A stretch of 64,000 bases of DNA from JADLHS01 sp049840435 (lineage in GTDB: Bacteria > Verrucomicrobiota > Verrucomicrobiia > Limisphaerales > JADLHS01): positions 124,001 through 188,000 of the forward strand of contig JASGKY010000044.1 in assembly GCA_049840435.1 (NCBI GenBank), read 5' to 3'. Shown here in pieces: positions 17,026 through 27,952 of the stretch (position 1 is the stretch's first letter; each line of letters begins with the position of its first letter). A model generated the notes under the pieces. The model was not told the origin of the DNA, searched no databases, and worked only from the letters and a program-made list of their open reading frames with translations. The translations under genes were made by a program, and so were the position numbers.

Positions 17026-18177
17026 TCAGTATTGCTTGGTGAGTCGTCCTGTGCGTTGCGGGTTGGCGCGAAACATCGGCCATGGAGAATTCGCCAAGCG
17101 CGGCATGCCCTTAAAGGCATGGAATCCCAAACCATCGCTAGCCGCATAAGCCGTCCCATCGCTGGTTACCACAGGTGAGGTGTGGATTGCCGTGCCGAGC
17201 GAGTGGTGCCACAGCCCTCCCCCTCCCCGAGCGAAGATGCAAAGGAACAAATCTGTTCCGGCAGTAAACACGAGGTTGCCCTCCAACGCCACCGGGGTCG
17301 TTACCTGCCAATCCAAGGTGCGAAACCCACCCGGACTCAGACTGCGTTGCCACAGAAATTCTCCCGCGGCGGAGAATTCACAGTGATTGGTGTTTACGTC
17401 AACATAGACGTTCCCTTCTGCACCGAGCACCGGGGACGCCGCTGTGATGCCGCCCGTGTGACGTTTCCAGCGTATGGTACCAGTGTCCGTGAGGGCGTAG
17501 AGATTTCCATCCGTCGAGGTGAAATAGACCGTGCCATCCGCGCTGAGCGCCGGGGACGATAGGATTGCGCCGCCGGTGGCGAACTCCCAGCGTTTCGTGC
17601 CGTCCGGACGCAACGCGTACAACTTCCGGTCATGCGATCCAAAATAAATTCCGCCGTCCGCAGCAATGGCGGCCGAGGACGTGATGGGGCCGGCGGCGGC
17701 AAATTTCCAGCGCACCTGCCCGGCGGCATCGAGCGCATAAAATTGTTTGTCCCAAGAGCCGAAATAAATCGTTCCGTCCATCCCGAGGGCGGGCGAAGCA
17801 TCCACCCACCCACCGGTTTTGAAACTCCAGCGCAGCTTGCCATCCGTGGCGACCGCATAAAATCGGTGGTTGCGGCAGCCGAAGTAAACCGTGCCTTCCG
17901 AGCCGATGGCCGGCGTCGAGGCGATTTCAAAATCAGTTGCAAACACCCAGCGTTGCGAGCCATCTGGATTCAATGCAAAAAGCTTTCCCGCGCCTGCTGT
18001 CACGTAGATGTTCCCGCCCGAATCCAGCGCGGGAGATGATTCATTATGTCGGCCGAGCGTGATCGTCCAAATGTTGGTGGGAGGGGGCGTCAGAACTTGG
18101 TCTGCTGGGAGCGCTGTGCTCGCACCGAGGAAACTCAACCCCGCCATCAACCCGCCCAACCGTATTGATAAGTTCAT
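17026..18177 (-). CDS. secreted PQQ-like beta-propeller repeat protein
   Basis: A 383-residue exported protein with a signal peptide at residues 1-25 ('LMAGLSFLGASTALPA'). It carries about seven repeats of the form 'SPALGxDGTIYFGSxDxxFYAL' followed by 'G..RWxF', the pattern of PQQ/BamB-like propellers, and ends with 'WPMFRANPQRTGR', a motif common at the end of such verrucomicrobial and planctomycetal proteins. It lacks the dehydrogenase active-site region, so a binding or scaffold role is more likely than an enzyme role. A decayed relative lies at about 12.9-13.2 kb. Confidence 0.85.
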   Translation of the reverse strand: MNLSIRLGGLMAGLSFLGASTALPADQVLTPPPTNIWTITLGRHNESSPALDSGGNIYVTAGAGKLFALNPDGSQRWVFATDFEIASTPAIGSEGTVYFGCRNHRFYAVATDGKLRWSFKTGGWVDASPALGMDGTIYFGSWDKQFYALDAAGQVRWKFAAAGPITSSAAIAADGGIYFGSHDRKLYALRPDGTKRWEFATGGAILSSPALSADGTVYFTSTDGNLYALTDTGTIRWKRHTGGITAASPVLGAEGNVYVDVNTNHCEFSAAGEFLWQRSLSPGGFRTLDWQVTTPVALEGNLVFTAGTDLFLCIFARGGGGLWHHSLGTAIHTSPVVTSDGTAYAASDGLGFHAFKGMPRLANSPWPMFRANPQRTGRLTKQY

Positions 18178-18486
18178 GAGCCTTATGCCTTCAGTTTTTC
18201 GCTGCTGTCGCGCTTTGATTCATTTGGCCGAAAAACAGACCGTCAACCGCGCCTCGCAGCCAGCGGACTAGCAGCGTGTCGAAAGCCGCGCCGCAAAACA
18301 ACTTCATCGACAGGCAAGGATTCGCTGTCGCCCTTCATTTCACAAGGCTAAGTTCCGACGTCCGCGCGACCGGGCGCATCTCAGTCAGCTACAAGCAGTC
18401 TCGTGTTGGTGCGATGATGCTAGTGTTCCGAGGCGAAGGTGTTTCCCTCACTGGACAACCACTCAGGTGCTTGACATGCTGCGCGA
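18178..18486. other. gene-free spacer between divergent genes
   Basis: About 310 bases between the propeller gene (minus) and a methyltransferase gene (plus). It must hold promoters for both. I see no convincing small gene or RNA structure in it. Confidence 0.4.
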
Positions 18487-19302
18487 ATGAAGAAGTTGAA
18501 TTTTGGCTGCGGCAATCGGTTTGCCAAAGGCTGGGTGAACATTGATTTTCATTCCCAGCACCCGGAAGTCCAACGCGTCAATCTCCTGCAAAAGTTCCCT
18601 TTTGCTGACGGTAGTTTTGATGTGGTGTACAGCAGCCACGTCCTGGAGCATTTCCCGTTGGCCACCACGGAAGGAATCCTGCGGGAATGCCATCGGGTCT
18701 TGAAGTCGGGGGGGATTGTTCGCACTGTGTTGCCAAGTTTGGAATTCACCTGCCGCGAATATGTCAAAATTCTCGACGAGGTTGCGTCTTCCGAGTTAGC
18801 CCGGCGCCAGCATGAGTGGATCGTTCTGGAATTATTGGATCAACTGACTCGCACCAAGCCTTCCGGTTTAATTGCTCCCTTCCGGCGAAAACTGGAGGCG
18901 ACCAACGATCAGGAATTGATTGCCTATGTCCAGTCGCGCACCGATACCATTCCATGGGCGCCGGCGGAGCAGGTCTCCTTCGGGAACAAACTCCGTTCGC
19001 TGACTTTTGGCAAACTGCGCACCAAGTTGGTCTATTGTTATGTGGATTTGATCAAGGCGTTGCTGCCTCCCAGCCTGCGGGCCACGCTGGTTGACGACAC
19101 ACGTATTGGCGAAAAGCACAAATGGATGTATAGCCCATATAGTTTCGGTCTGGTGCTCCAACGGTGTGGCTTTGGGCAAATCAAGTCCTTGTCGGCCTCC
19201 GAATCGGACATCCCGGATTTCAATGCCGATTTACTCGACATGGAAGCGGATGGGAGAATTTACAAGCCTGGCTCTATTTTCTCAGAGGCCAGAAAACCTT
19301 GA
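18487..19302 (+). CDS. SAM-dependent methyltransferase (surface-sugar type)
   Basis: A 271-residue protein with 'LNFGCGNRFAKGWVNIDF' at the N-terminus, 'FPFADGSFDVVYSSHVLEHF' and 'RECHRVLKSGGIVRTVLPS', the type of methyltransferase often found in polysaccharide clusters ('predicted SAM-dependent methyltransferase', COG4627-like). The SAM loop starts only six residues from the N-terminus, as is usual for this type. The C-terminal part includes 'HKWMYSPYSFGLVLQRCGFG', also typical. It stands alone with 180 bases before the next gene. Confidence 0.82.
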   Translation: MKKLNFGCGNRFAKGWVNIDFHSQHPEVQRVNLLQKFPFADGSFDVVYSSHVLEHFPLATTEGILRECHRVLKSGGIVRTVLPSLEFTCREYVKILDEVASSELARRQHEWIVLELLDQLTRTKPSGLIAPFRRKLEATNDQELIAYVQSRTDTIPWAPAEQVSFGNKLRSLTFGKLRTKLVYCYVDLIKALLPPSLRATLVDDTRIGEKHKWMYSPYSFGLVLQRCGFGQIKSLSASESDIPDFNADLLDMEADGRIYKPGSIFSEARKP

Positions 19303-19484
19303 CCGCCGCAGTGAACCCTGCATCTAACTCTGCGCCGAGACAGCTGCTTATACAACTGCGTCACAAGCTGAAACATGTGCTTCGCTCAGTGCTCAACTGC
19401 TTGTGAACAGCGATTTCTAGCACCGCGCGGGTAAGTGAGCTGGACTCTCCTTGAACTCTTGTTTTTTGTGCTTATCATAGCGGC

Positions 19485-20819
19485 GTGAGAAGTGGATCTC
19501 CATTGGGTGTGGCGGCAGGGATTATCTCAGCCTTATTCTTTATTTTCACCCCCCGGCTCCACGCAGAGGAGACCAATCTCTTAGAATCTTTAAATCTGTC
19601 GCTTCCACGGTTTTGGAACGCCATGGAATCCCGTCCAGGTCCCGTTTCGGTGGTTGCCTTTGGGGACAGCCTACAGGTACCGCATCGATCATTGTGCCAG
19701 TACCTATTCGCCTCATTGGTTTCCAAGGCCGGGCAGGCGGGACACTCGTTTTCTTGGCCGCCTTCAATTTCGAATCCGGATCTGGCTGGTGGAGCGTTTT
19801 GGACTCCATTCGCGGCTGTGGATGATTACTGGTGGATGCAGTATCTGATGATGCCCCCGCCGGCTATTGTGGCTTGGCGTAATCAAAGTCAGGTCAGTGG
19901 AGCGACATTATGCGATTTGATCGGGCTCTACTACTGCGTCGGGCCAGAGGGGGGGCAAATGCAGGTTGATGTTGCCACGAATGGCGGGGCTTGGTTGCCA
20001 TTGGAGCTTTTAGATACTTATCGCGAAACAATTGAGACGCGATACGCTCGGTGGCAGTTGCCACTCGGATATTACCAGATGCGGGTGCGGTCATTGACCG
20101 GAATCACGAATCGGGTGTTGGGGCCGGAAATGCTGAACTCGCATAGTAACGGTATCAGCACAGCCTATCTCTGGAACGACGGCGCGAATTTGAAAAGTAT
20201 TCTCTCTTTTTCACCCCAAATCTTAGGCCCAGTGTTTTCGAACATTCACCCTGATCTTATAGTTTGGCACATGAAGGAACTGGCTAACCTAGGGGAAGTT
20301 ACCCTGAGTAACGAACTGGAACGGCTAGAGGGATTCTGGAAGACAGTCGCGCCGGATGCTGAGGTGGTCTATATCGGGACGCCCTATGAGGCTATCGATT
20401 CCACCAATGTTCATACCGTAATACAGAACCGGTTGGTCCGGGATCTGGCCCTGCGTACGGGGCGTTGTTACGTGGATTGCATGACGCCGTTTGGTAGCTT
20501 TGCGCAGATGGTGACGAATGGCTACTTAGACGACGTAGTTCATATTAGTAATCCCGGTTACGCATTCATGAACACCTTGGTTTGGGATCAACTGTGTTTT
20601 GAGGCGCTTCGTCAGGACCGGCGGCTAATGGCTCGAGGCACGTTGGCAGCACCGGTGCTTTCATTTCAAAGTTTCACCAATATTGAGCATGTACTTCAAA
20701 CATCTTCGAATCTCTCGGATTGGAGTATTGTGACCAGTTTGCAAGGTGATGGAACGCGAAAGGCAGTCACCAATCCGCCGGCTCATTCCCCAGTTTTTTA
20801 TCGAATGCTGCTACGGTAG
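19485..20819 (+). CDS. secreted SGNH/GDSL-like hydrolase
   Basis: A 444-residue exported protein. The GTG at 19485 opens a signal peptide ('GVAAGIISALFFIFTPRLHA'). The block I motif 'VSVVAFGDSLQVPHRSL' supplies the candidate nucleophile Ser, and 'DDVVHISNPGYAFMNTLVW' near residue 345 supplies the D-x-x-H pair, as in SGNH esterases. A C-terminal module with 'LQTSSNLSDWSIVTSL' and 'PVFYRMLL' matches one seen on several secreted proteins here. Likely substrate is an acylated polysaccharide, given the neighbours. Confidence 0.7.
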   Translation: MRSGSPLGVAAGIISALFFIFTPRLHAEETNLLESLNLSLPRFWNAMESRPGPVSVVAFGDSLQVPHRSLCQYLFASLVSKAGQAGHSFSWPPSISNPDLAGGAFWTPFAAVDDYWWMQYLMMPPPAIVAWRNQSQVSGATLCDLIGLYYCVGPEGGQMQVDVATNGGAWLPLELLDTYRETIETRYARWQLPLGYYQMRVRSLTGITNRVLGPEMLNSHSNGISTAYLWNDGANLKSILSFSPQILGPVFSNIHPDLIVWHMKELANLGEVTLSNELERLEGFWKTVAPDAEVVYIGTPYEAIDSTNVHTVIQNRLVRDLALRTGRCYVDCMTPFGSFAQMVTNGYLDDVVHISNPGYAFMNTLVWDQLCFEALRQDRRLMARGTLAAPVLSFQSFTNIEHVLQTSSNLSDWSIVTSLQGDGTRKAVTNPPAHSPVFYRMLLR

Positions 20820-20883
20820 GCAATTGCACCGCGTCGCCCATTTTATGATTCGTTTCGGTCTACATCACAGCTATTCCGCCAAC

Positions 20884-23800
20884 ATGGCTTCTGGTGTGTC
20901 TCGCGGGTGGCCCATTGACCCAATGGCCCTTCTCTGGAACTTCTGGCTGGAGTGTCGTTGGCGATACGACCGGAAAGCGCGGCGGCTTGTCTTGCTGGCG
21001 ATATGGCTGGGCGGACTAATTGCAGCGGTATGCTTTTCATCGAGTGCGGTGGCGGCTGCTAGCGTCGAGCGTTACAGCTTTCAGGAGGACTTCTCCTTTA
21101 CGGAGAATACGGCGAAGTCTATTTGGTCTTATCGGTTTCAGGCCAACGGCGTACCCGACAACACTGCGCGTGATGGGCAATACGAATTGATGCTGGATCC
21201 GGTGGATAGCCCGACTAGCTACAGTCCGAACTCCAAGACTGGATGGTGTGATAGCGCAGGTTTCAACGGCACAGTCGAGATGCCGCAGGTGATTAAAAAC
21301 GTCGCTACCTATGTCAATGACGGTATTCCTCCCAAAGAAGTAGTCGTTCACCCAGACAGAAATCAAATCGTGGTGGTTAGTTGGCTAGCTCCGAGATCTG
21401 GGACCATCAAGGTCAGTTTTGAGTTCACAGATTTGGTGGTGTACAGAATCGCCGGATTACGATGATGGAGTGACGTGGTTTGTGGACGTTGGTGATGCCA
21501 CCGGGAACTTGGCGTCCGGACTTCTACAGCCGGGAGCTTCGACAGGCAGCCTCACCCGCACGAACATTTCTGTTGTGGCCGGCGACCGGGTGCATTTTAT
21601 CGTGGGGCGAAGCGGAAACTCTTTGGAGAAGAGCTGGTTTGACACGACCGATCTGAAGGCTGTGATTGAATATACTGATACGCCAGCGGCTATTGTTGCT
21701 ACTCCGTCGGCGGCTTTCCCCCTGACCTACAATTCCAGTACGAACGAATGGACGTGTGTCTATCAAGCAAATGGTTCGCCGAATAATCTGGCGCGGGACG
21801 GCAATTATGAACTGCTATCGCAACGAACCACTTCGTTTTTTGGGCTGACCAATGTGGTGGGTTGGACGGATTCGGGTGGCTTGCCGGCGGTCATGATTAA
21901 CACCAACTATACCGTGACGATTGGGGCATCCGGGCTCAAGCTGGAAGCTTTCGAACTATTGTTGCACCCAGCTCCGAACCAGTTAGTCGGAATACAGTGG
22001 CTGGCCCCCCAGTCTGGGCGGGTGTCTATTCAATTTCAGTTTGATGATTTGGACTGGGGTGGCGGAGATGGTGTTGATTGGTATCTTCAACAACCCCGCC
22101 TTGGGCAGGAGCTGGCTCGAGGCTCAGTTCATTTGAGCAGCTCTGGCCGGCGTCCTACCACCATCGATGTCATTGCAGGAGAAAAGTTGTGTTTTTTGGT
22201 CAGTCCGAAGGGAGCGGATCACACCTATGATTCCACCAAGTTGTGGGCTCATATCCAGTATCAAGAGCCGTTGACCGTAGCGCTGGCAGTTTCTAATGAA
22301 ACGGTGCAGGTAGCGCGAGTGACTTGGGGGTTTCCGGGCGATCAACAGTTGTTCCGGTCTGGTGACGTCAATGGACCTTGGTACACCATTGCAGACACAA
22401 AAATCGGTTTGAGCGGAACGATGGCCCTCAATTACTGCTTTGAGGAATTGCCGTGTGGCCGGGGGGCTTTCTTCAAACTCAATTATGCTGGTACCGAGCG
22501 CCCAAAGCTATCCATGGATGGCACTTTGTTTAGCGCAAATTTTCTCGAGGGGATTCCGCCGAATTTTCTCAATGTTCAGGTGGGCGACGTCACTTTTGCC
22601 GAATGGAAGACGAACGCGCTCTTAACCACCAGCTCGACCCCATTGGATACGAACCGGACAGCGGTGGTGTATGTATGGAACGATCCGTCTGGTCTAGAGA
22701 TTTCATGTGAGGCTCTGTGTTACGCCGACTTTCCAGCAGTGGAGTGGTTGATGTGGGTTAAGAACAACGGCGTCAGCAATTCACCTCCGTGAAGAATCTG
22801 TGTCCCCTCGACGCTATCTTCGTAGGTGCGCCCGATAGCACTCTCAGCCTCCACAGTTCGGTCGGAGGGCAACAGTCCCGAGAAGCTTTCCGTCCGGAAA
22901 CAGAAGTTATAAGTGAAGGCACCAAAAAACGCTTCGGAACACCCGTGGTCGATCCAGTGAGCAGGTCTTGCCTTTTTTTGATCTTGAATCCGGACAATCC
23001 GGCGTGGTTTTCGCCATCGGTTGGTCTGGGCAATGGCAAGCCGAACTCAATGGAATCTTGTCACGAGAGGTGCGTGTGCAGGCGCGACAGGAATCACTTA
23101 ATGTGAGGCTGCGACCAGGTGAACAGATTCGCAGTCCGAACATGCTGCTGTTGACATATACGGACGGGCGCACTGCGGGGCTTAATACATTTCGTCGCTT
23201 CATGAGCCGCCACGTGTATCCACAGAATACCAACGCGCAAATTCCGGGCCTTCAGATGAATTCTTGGTATGTGTATGGCGACAACGGCTACCCTCCCATC
23301 AACGAAACCAACTTGGTGCACTTGCTGGAGGCGTATCGGGCGCTGGACATTGATACCGTTGTGATTGATGCCTGTTGGAACGGCGAATCTTGGTGGGGAG
23401 ATGCGGGCAATTGGACACCAGCCACCAACCGCTTTCCCAGAGGGCTAGCGCCGGTGGGACAAGCTGCCACCAATCTGGCGATGCGGCTTGGGCTTTGGTT
23501 TGAATTAGAGAAGGCCGCCACGGGGACGGCCGCGCTTCGGGAACGCCCAGAACTCTTTTTGTCCGCACTGGGCTTCAACTGGGCGCTGCTTAACTTGGGA
23601 AAGCCTGCCGCACGCGAGTGGTATGTCACCAACCTGAACTATTACCTGACCAATACTCCGCTCGGTTATTTCAAGCATGATTACAACGTAAATCCCAAGC
23701 TCTTCTGGCGCGCTCAAGATCGCGAAGATGGGGTGGGGCTCACAGAAAACCTCTATATTCAAGGCCTGTATTCAACATTGGATCAAGTTCGAGCCTTGCA

Positions 23801-24427
23801 TCCGGAGGTGGTTTTTGAAGGTTGTTCCAGCGGTGGGCTGCGGATGGATTGGGAAATGTTGCGCCGAGTCGATTGCTACTTTAAGAGCGATCTGTGGTTT
23901 GATCCGTTGGGTCACCAATGCCACATCATGGGGACAGCGCATATCTCTCAGCCAACTGCCTGCTAACTCCCTTTAAAAGTCTCGACCCAGATCCGTATGC
24001 TTTTCGCAGTCAGCTTGGAGCGGCTATGTCATGTGGTTGGGACCCCGACAGTGTAGACTATGACCCCGTGCTGGTGGCGGATCGGGTGCGGGAATACAAA
24101 TCTCTGCGTCATCTCTTTCAGGGAGATTTCTATCCGTTGTTCCCTCATTCAACCAGCGAGACTGTGTGGGCGGGCTGGCAGTTCCATCGAGGTGACTTGG
24201 GCGAAGGCATGGCCGTGGTCTTCCGTCGGTCTTCCGCGGCTAGCAGCATCACTGCCATAACTCTCAACGGGCTGAAGGCGGGGGCGAACTATGAATTTGT
24301 ATGGGTAGACGAGGGTGTGACCAATCAGCTTAGTGGCGTCAGTTTGAGCCAGCCCCTGACGGTGACGCTCACCAACCGACCGGGCTGCAGCGCTGCTGTT
24401 GTATCACGAAGTGGGGCCTTGACCTGA
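20884..24427 (+). pseudogene. secreted GH36-type alpha-galactosidase, broken by four frameshifts
   Basis: Read across frames, this is one long protein: an N-terminal membrane/signal segment, two tandem beta domains (each with 'QANG.P.N.ARDG.YEL' and 'WLAP.SG...F.F.DL'), a GH36-like supersandwich and a TIM barrel. The barrel keeps the nucleophile region 'YFKHDYN' and the acid/base region 'CSSGGLRMDWEMLRR'. Frame changes occur near 21440, 22790, 22967 and 23936; each can be repaired by a single-base indel. The GH36 role would be to release alpha-galactosides outside the cell. As sequenced it cannot give full-length product. Confidence 0.75.
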
Positions 24428-25368
24428 TTTGGCCGCTGCGGGCCGACTTCGACCGCGTGTGAGTACAGCGAGGGCGCGGTGAAACATGCGAGCGAACCGG
24501 GCGGGATTGCATTGGGTGAGGTCGAGCGCGATCAGTCGGACGAAGAGTGCCGGTCGCACCCAGATCAGGCAGTCCAGCGCCCCTGGAATAGTCCGGTAAT
24601 GTCCGCGTAGGCAAGCGCGTTTCTCGGCCCGGCTCAGAATGGGTGACGCTAGCACCGCCTCAGGTAGATGTACGCAACCCACTTCGATTCGCTGGTCTGC
24701 CCAACTGATGTCGGGGCCGGCGTTGATTTTTCGGCTGGGTAGCACGCATCCAGGAAGGTCCGCCACAGCCGCCATCAGCAGGCTTGTGAACCAGAACAGG
24801 GATGAAAACGTCTGCTTGGACAGCTGGGGTTGCAGCCGATCTGTGCGAATCACATTCGAGCTGATCAGCGTGAACCAGCGGAAGTAGTCCCCGAATACGT
24901 TGCGGCTGCGTTCGGCAAAAACCGGCGCGCTTGGGCAGCGTGACAATGTGGGACCATCGGGATTGGTGAACTGATGCGGGAGATGAATCCAAGCCAGCTC
25001 GGGATGGCTGTCCAGACAAGCCAGGATTTCTCTCAGCAGTTCAGGCTCGAACAGGTCGTCGTCGCTGAAAAGCCACAGATATTTTCCCGGGCTTGCCCAT
25101 ACAGCCAAGCGAGGTGCAGGCTCATGCCATAATTGATCGGCTGATGAATGATGCGCAGGCGAGGTTGACTAGGGAGCGCATTTAGAAAGTCACGAGTGCT
25201 GTCCGTAGAGCCGTTGTTGGAAATGATGAGTTCAACGCGCGGAGTGGCTGCTACCAGCGGCACTAACATCGCCAACAACTGGCGCAAATACTTTTCGCGA
25301 TTCCAAGTGGGCACGAGAATGCTCAGAAGCGGTCGCTCGGAAGCATCTTGGTCTTGTTGGTTAAGCAT
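24404..25368 (-). CDS. glycosyltransferase family 2 protein (one frameshift)
   Basis: A GT-A fold enzyme of about 320 residues in two frames. The N-terminal part has 'LSILVPTWNREKYLRQLL' and 'VELIISNNGSTDSTRDFL'; after a frame change near 25100 it continues with 'GKYLWLFSDDDLFEPELL', which supplies the DXD-like site. A one-base change restores 'GQASPGKYLWLF'. The ATG at 25368 lies 5 bases after the flippase stop, so it is the last gene of the rfbH operon. It converges with and overlaps the end of the GH36 pseudogene by 24 bases. Confidence 0.75.
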
Positions 25369-25373
25369 GAAAG

Positions 25374-26754
25374 TCAGTGAGACGGGTTCGTCATTTTGGG
25401 TTGTAGGAGGGAACGCATATCCCAAAAACGCTGCCAGTATGTGTGCCGGTCAGTGCCCAAGCTGCGCAACCCTCGCCACACTACCCACCAGTTGTTAAAA
25501 CTTAACTGAACCAAGCCTTGCGCCGCAAGCATGCCCCAAAAGCCAAAACTAGGAGTTAATACGAGGCTGAGTGCCACCACCGCCCCGCCGGAAATTAGTG
25601 CCGGCCCAAGGAAGGGATTTAAATTTTCGGTCAGCACCAGGGCGGCAAAGTGGCCGTGATGCTGTTCGGCGAGATAAATCGCGAGCAGCAGCAGGAGCGC
25701 CCCGGTCGGTAGCAGGCTGGTTTGGGAGCCGATCCCACGTGAGCAAAGTAGGCCCCAAGAAGATCAACCCAATCGCACCCGCAACGAAGGTAGCGAGATA
25801 GAAACGAACCCGGTCCGCAAACAAAACGGCCACGGCTGTTGTATCGCCGCGCGCCCGAAGGACATTGATCAAAGGCAGTTTGACCTGAACCCAAACGCCA
25901 CTGAACTGCGTCAGTATCAAAACAACGTTGAGGCTCAGAGTGTAACTTCCCAACTGCCCAAGATCGAGCAGGGCGCTTCCAATCAATGTGTTGGCTTGCA
26001 GAATCAGGTAGGCGCCGAGGCTGACGGCTCCCAGTCGCCAAGAATTGGGCCATAGCACTTTGATCAAGTCCCAGCGTATCTGCCCTTGCTCCAAAACGGC
26101 CTGGCTCAAAAAGCGCCGAAAAAGAACACACGTTGACACCCGCATAATTGTGCCCGATACCAGTGCCCCAGCGACCAACGACCAAATGCCACCGCCAAGA
26201 ATTAGTCCGGTGATACCAATCACATAATTGGCGGCTTGGCCGACTAAGATGGCTTGTTGCGCTTGGCGCACGCGATTGATGCCATTGAGGAGCGCCATCC
26301 AATAGCCACCCCAAAAAGTGACTAACAAGCCAATGGCATATACTGCCCAAGCCGCGCGTAAGGAGGTTGAATTTGCTAGGTGGGCCGACTTGTGAGCAAT
26401 CCACCATTCGCCCGCCGTCAATCCCAAGCCAAATGCCCCCAGTCCGACCCAGCGATAATACTGTCGCATGGTGGCCACCAAATCTGCCAATAGCGGGTAG
26501 TTAGGCTGTGCTTGAACGGTAGGATCAGACTTGGCCACTCCAAAAGGAAGTAACTTGGCCGCTCCCGCCCACGCAAAACCGGCGGCGCGCGTGACGTTTT
26601 GGGCAAACCCAAGATCAAGCTGATAAAACAGATTGGTCAGTGCCAAAAAAACCCCCCACAAACCAAGCTCCTCCGCAGGTAGTTTCCGGCTGATAAGCAG
26701 GAACAACCCAATGCTGCCCAAAAGCCGGGTGCCCATGGAGACAAAACTCCACAT
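25374..26754 (-). CDS. polysaccharide flippase, Wzx/MATE-like (one frameshift)
   Basis: About 460 residues with roughly twelve membrane helices, beginning 'WSFVSMGTRLLGSIGLFLLI' as in oligosaccharide flippases that turn lipid-linked repeat units across the inner membrane. The frame changes near 25738, in a run of three G on the minus strand; dropping one base restores 'TWIGSQTSLLPTGALLLLL', a plausible helix, and joins the two parts. It sits between the SDR gene and the GT2 gene in the rfbH operon. The context supports an O-antigen or exopolysaccharide flippase. Confidence 0.75.
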
Positions 26755-26808
26755 TTCGGGGCTGTGCCAAAAGGGACCGAATAGATCGCATGGAAACAGG
26801 CGAGAAAA

Positions 26809-27672
26809 TTATGCGGCGCTGGGCGGACCATTCTTTGGAGTGGTCACCGCGGGCACATAACGCATGATTTCGTTGGCGCGATACGGCACAGCCCCAGGAA
26901 TCAGCCGCCCTTTTGCGTTCCAAACCCGCCACCAATGTTCAGCGAAATCGCGAAGACTCTGCGCCTGACCGCAGGCCAAATTCTCAATTAACGGGTTACC
27001 TGGTTGCACATCCGTTCGCGTTACCGCGGCAACAAACGCCGCGGCGACTTGTTCCACCGGAGTGAAGACGCGCACCTGTTCACCCAAAGTCATCGGGAAA
27101 TCTTCTCCGGCCAAGGCGGCCTTGCGCAAGGCAGGCCAGAAGCGTGGGATCGCCTCGCCTTCGCCGTAAACGTGAAACGGGCGCAACAGAACCAGTTCGA
27201 GTCCGCGATCCACGGCCAAACCTAAGGCAGCCATCGTCGCGGCCGCCTTGGAAGCGTGATAAGGACCGGTTGGCAACAGCGGGGCGTCGGCTGGAATAAA
27301 CTCCAGTTGTGCTGCCGTGCTGCCATACTCAAAACAGGAGCCGGTGATGATAAAACGTTTTACCCCAGCATTTGCTGCTTGCAGCCACAAGTTCAGACTC
27401 TGCTCAACATTGACCTGGAAAAGTTTTTCCCATTCCAAGTTTTGCATGCTGACTCCTGCGGCGGCGAGGTGGATCAGGACATCGCAACCTTTCAGGGCAG
27501 CACGCCAATCGTCTGATAATGCGCCATCCACCCAAGCAGGTTGAGTCGGCAGGGGGATTTTCGGTCGATCACTCGAATAGCGTAGCGCTGTAACGATATG
27601 TCCTGCAGCCAGTGCTTGTTTGACGACATGGCTGCCAATAAAGCCAGAACCGCCGGTGATGAAAATCTTCAT
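26809..27672 (-). CDS. NAD-dependent epimerase/dehydratase-family sugar SDR
   Basis: A 287-residue extended short-chain dehydrogenase with the nucleotide motif 'MKIFITGGSGFIGSHVV', the 'HLAAAG' strand, the catalytic 'YHASKAA' (YxxxK) and 'LLRPFHVYGEGE'. It would oxidise, reduce or epimerise a nucleotide sugar. The ATG at 27672 is chosen as the Rossmann fold begins there. It follows the thiamine-diphosphate enzyme and precedes the flippase. In the yersiniose pathway a reductase (YerF) acts after the thiamine-diphosphate step; whether this gene does so here is an inference from position. Confidence 0.83.
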   Translation of the reverse strand: MKIFITGGSGFIGSHVVKQALAAGHIVTALRYSSDRPKIPLPTQPAWVDGALSDDWRAALKGCDVLIHLAAAGVSMQNLEWEKLFQVNVEQSLNLWLQAANAGVKRFIITGSCFEYGSTAAQLEFIPADAPLLPTGPYHASKAAATMAALGLAVDRGLELVLLRPFHVYGEGEAIPRFWPALRKAALAGEDFPMTLGEQVRVFTPVEQVAAAFVAAVTRTDVQPGNPLIENLACGQAQSLRDFAEHWWRVWNAKGRLIPGAVPYRANEIMRYVPAVTTPKNGPPSAA

Positions 27673-27952
27673 ATTTGGGTTTGGACTAAGTGGTCGTGGC
27701 TTTAGAGTGTGGGACAACCTTGGGGAGTAAGCTGAAGTTTTGACTCATTTTACCGGAGTAGAGACAGGGTCAGTTTTGTGGCAGATGTGATGACATATTG
27801 TGGGGTAGCAACGAATAAGCGAGGATGAACGCCAACTCGTATCATGATGCGATACACATCGATCAAGTTGCCAATCATCCAAAATACCACTGAATTATGT
27901 TTGCTTATTTGGATGAATGCTAGAGGGCTTAGGTGTAACATTGGAGAGGACA

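Noticed and set aside
18276..18545. Possible small gene of 89 codons in the spacer before the methyltransferase
   Set aside because: There is no domain, no hydrophobic pattern and no ribosome site, and it overlaps the methyltransferase start.
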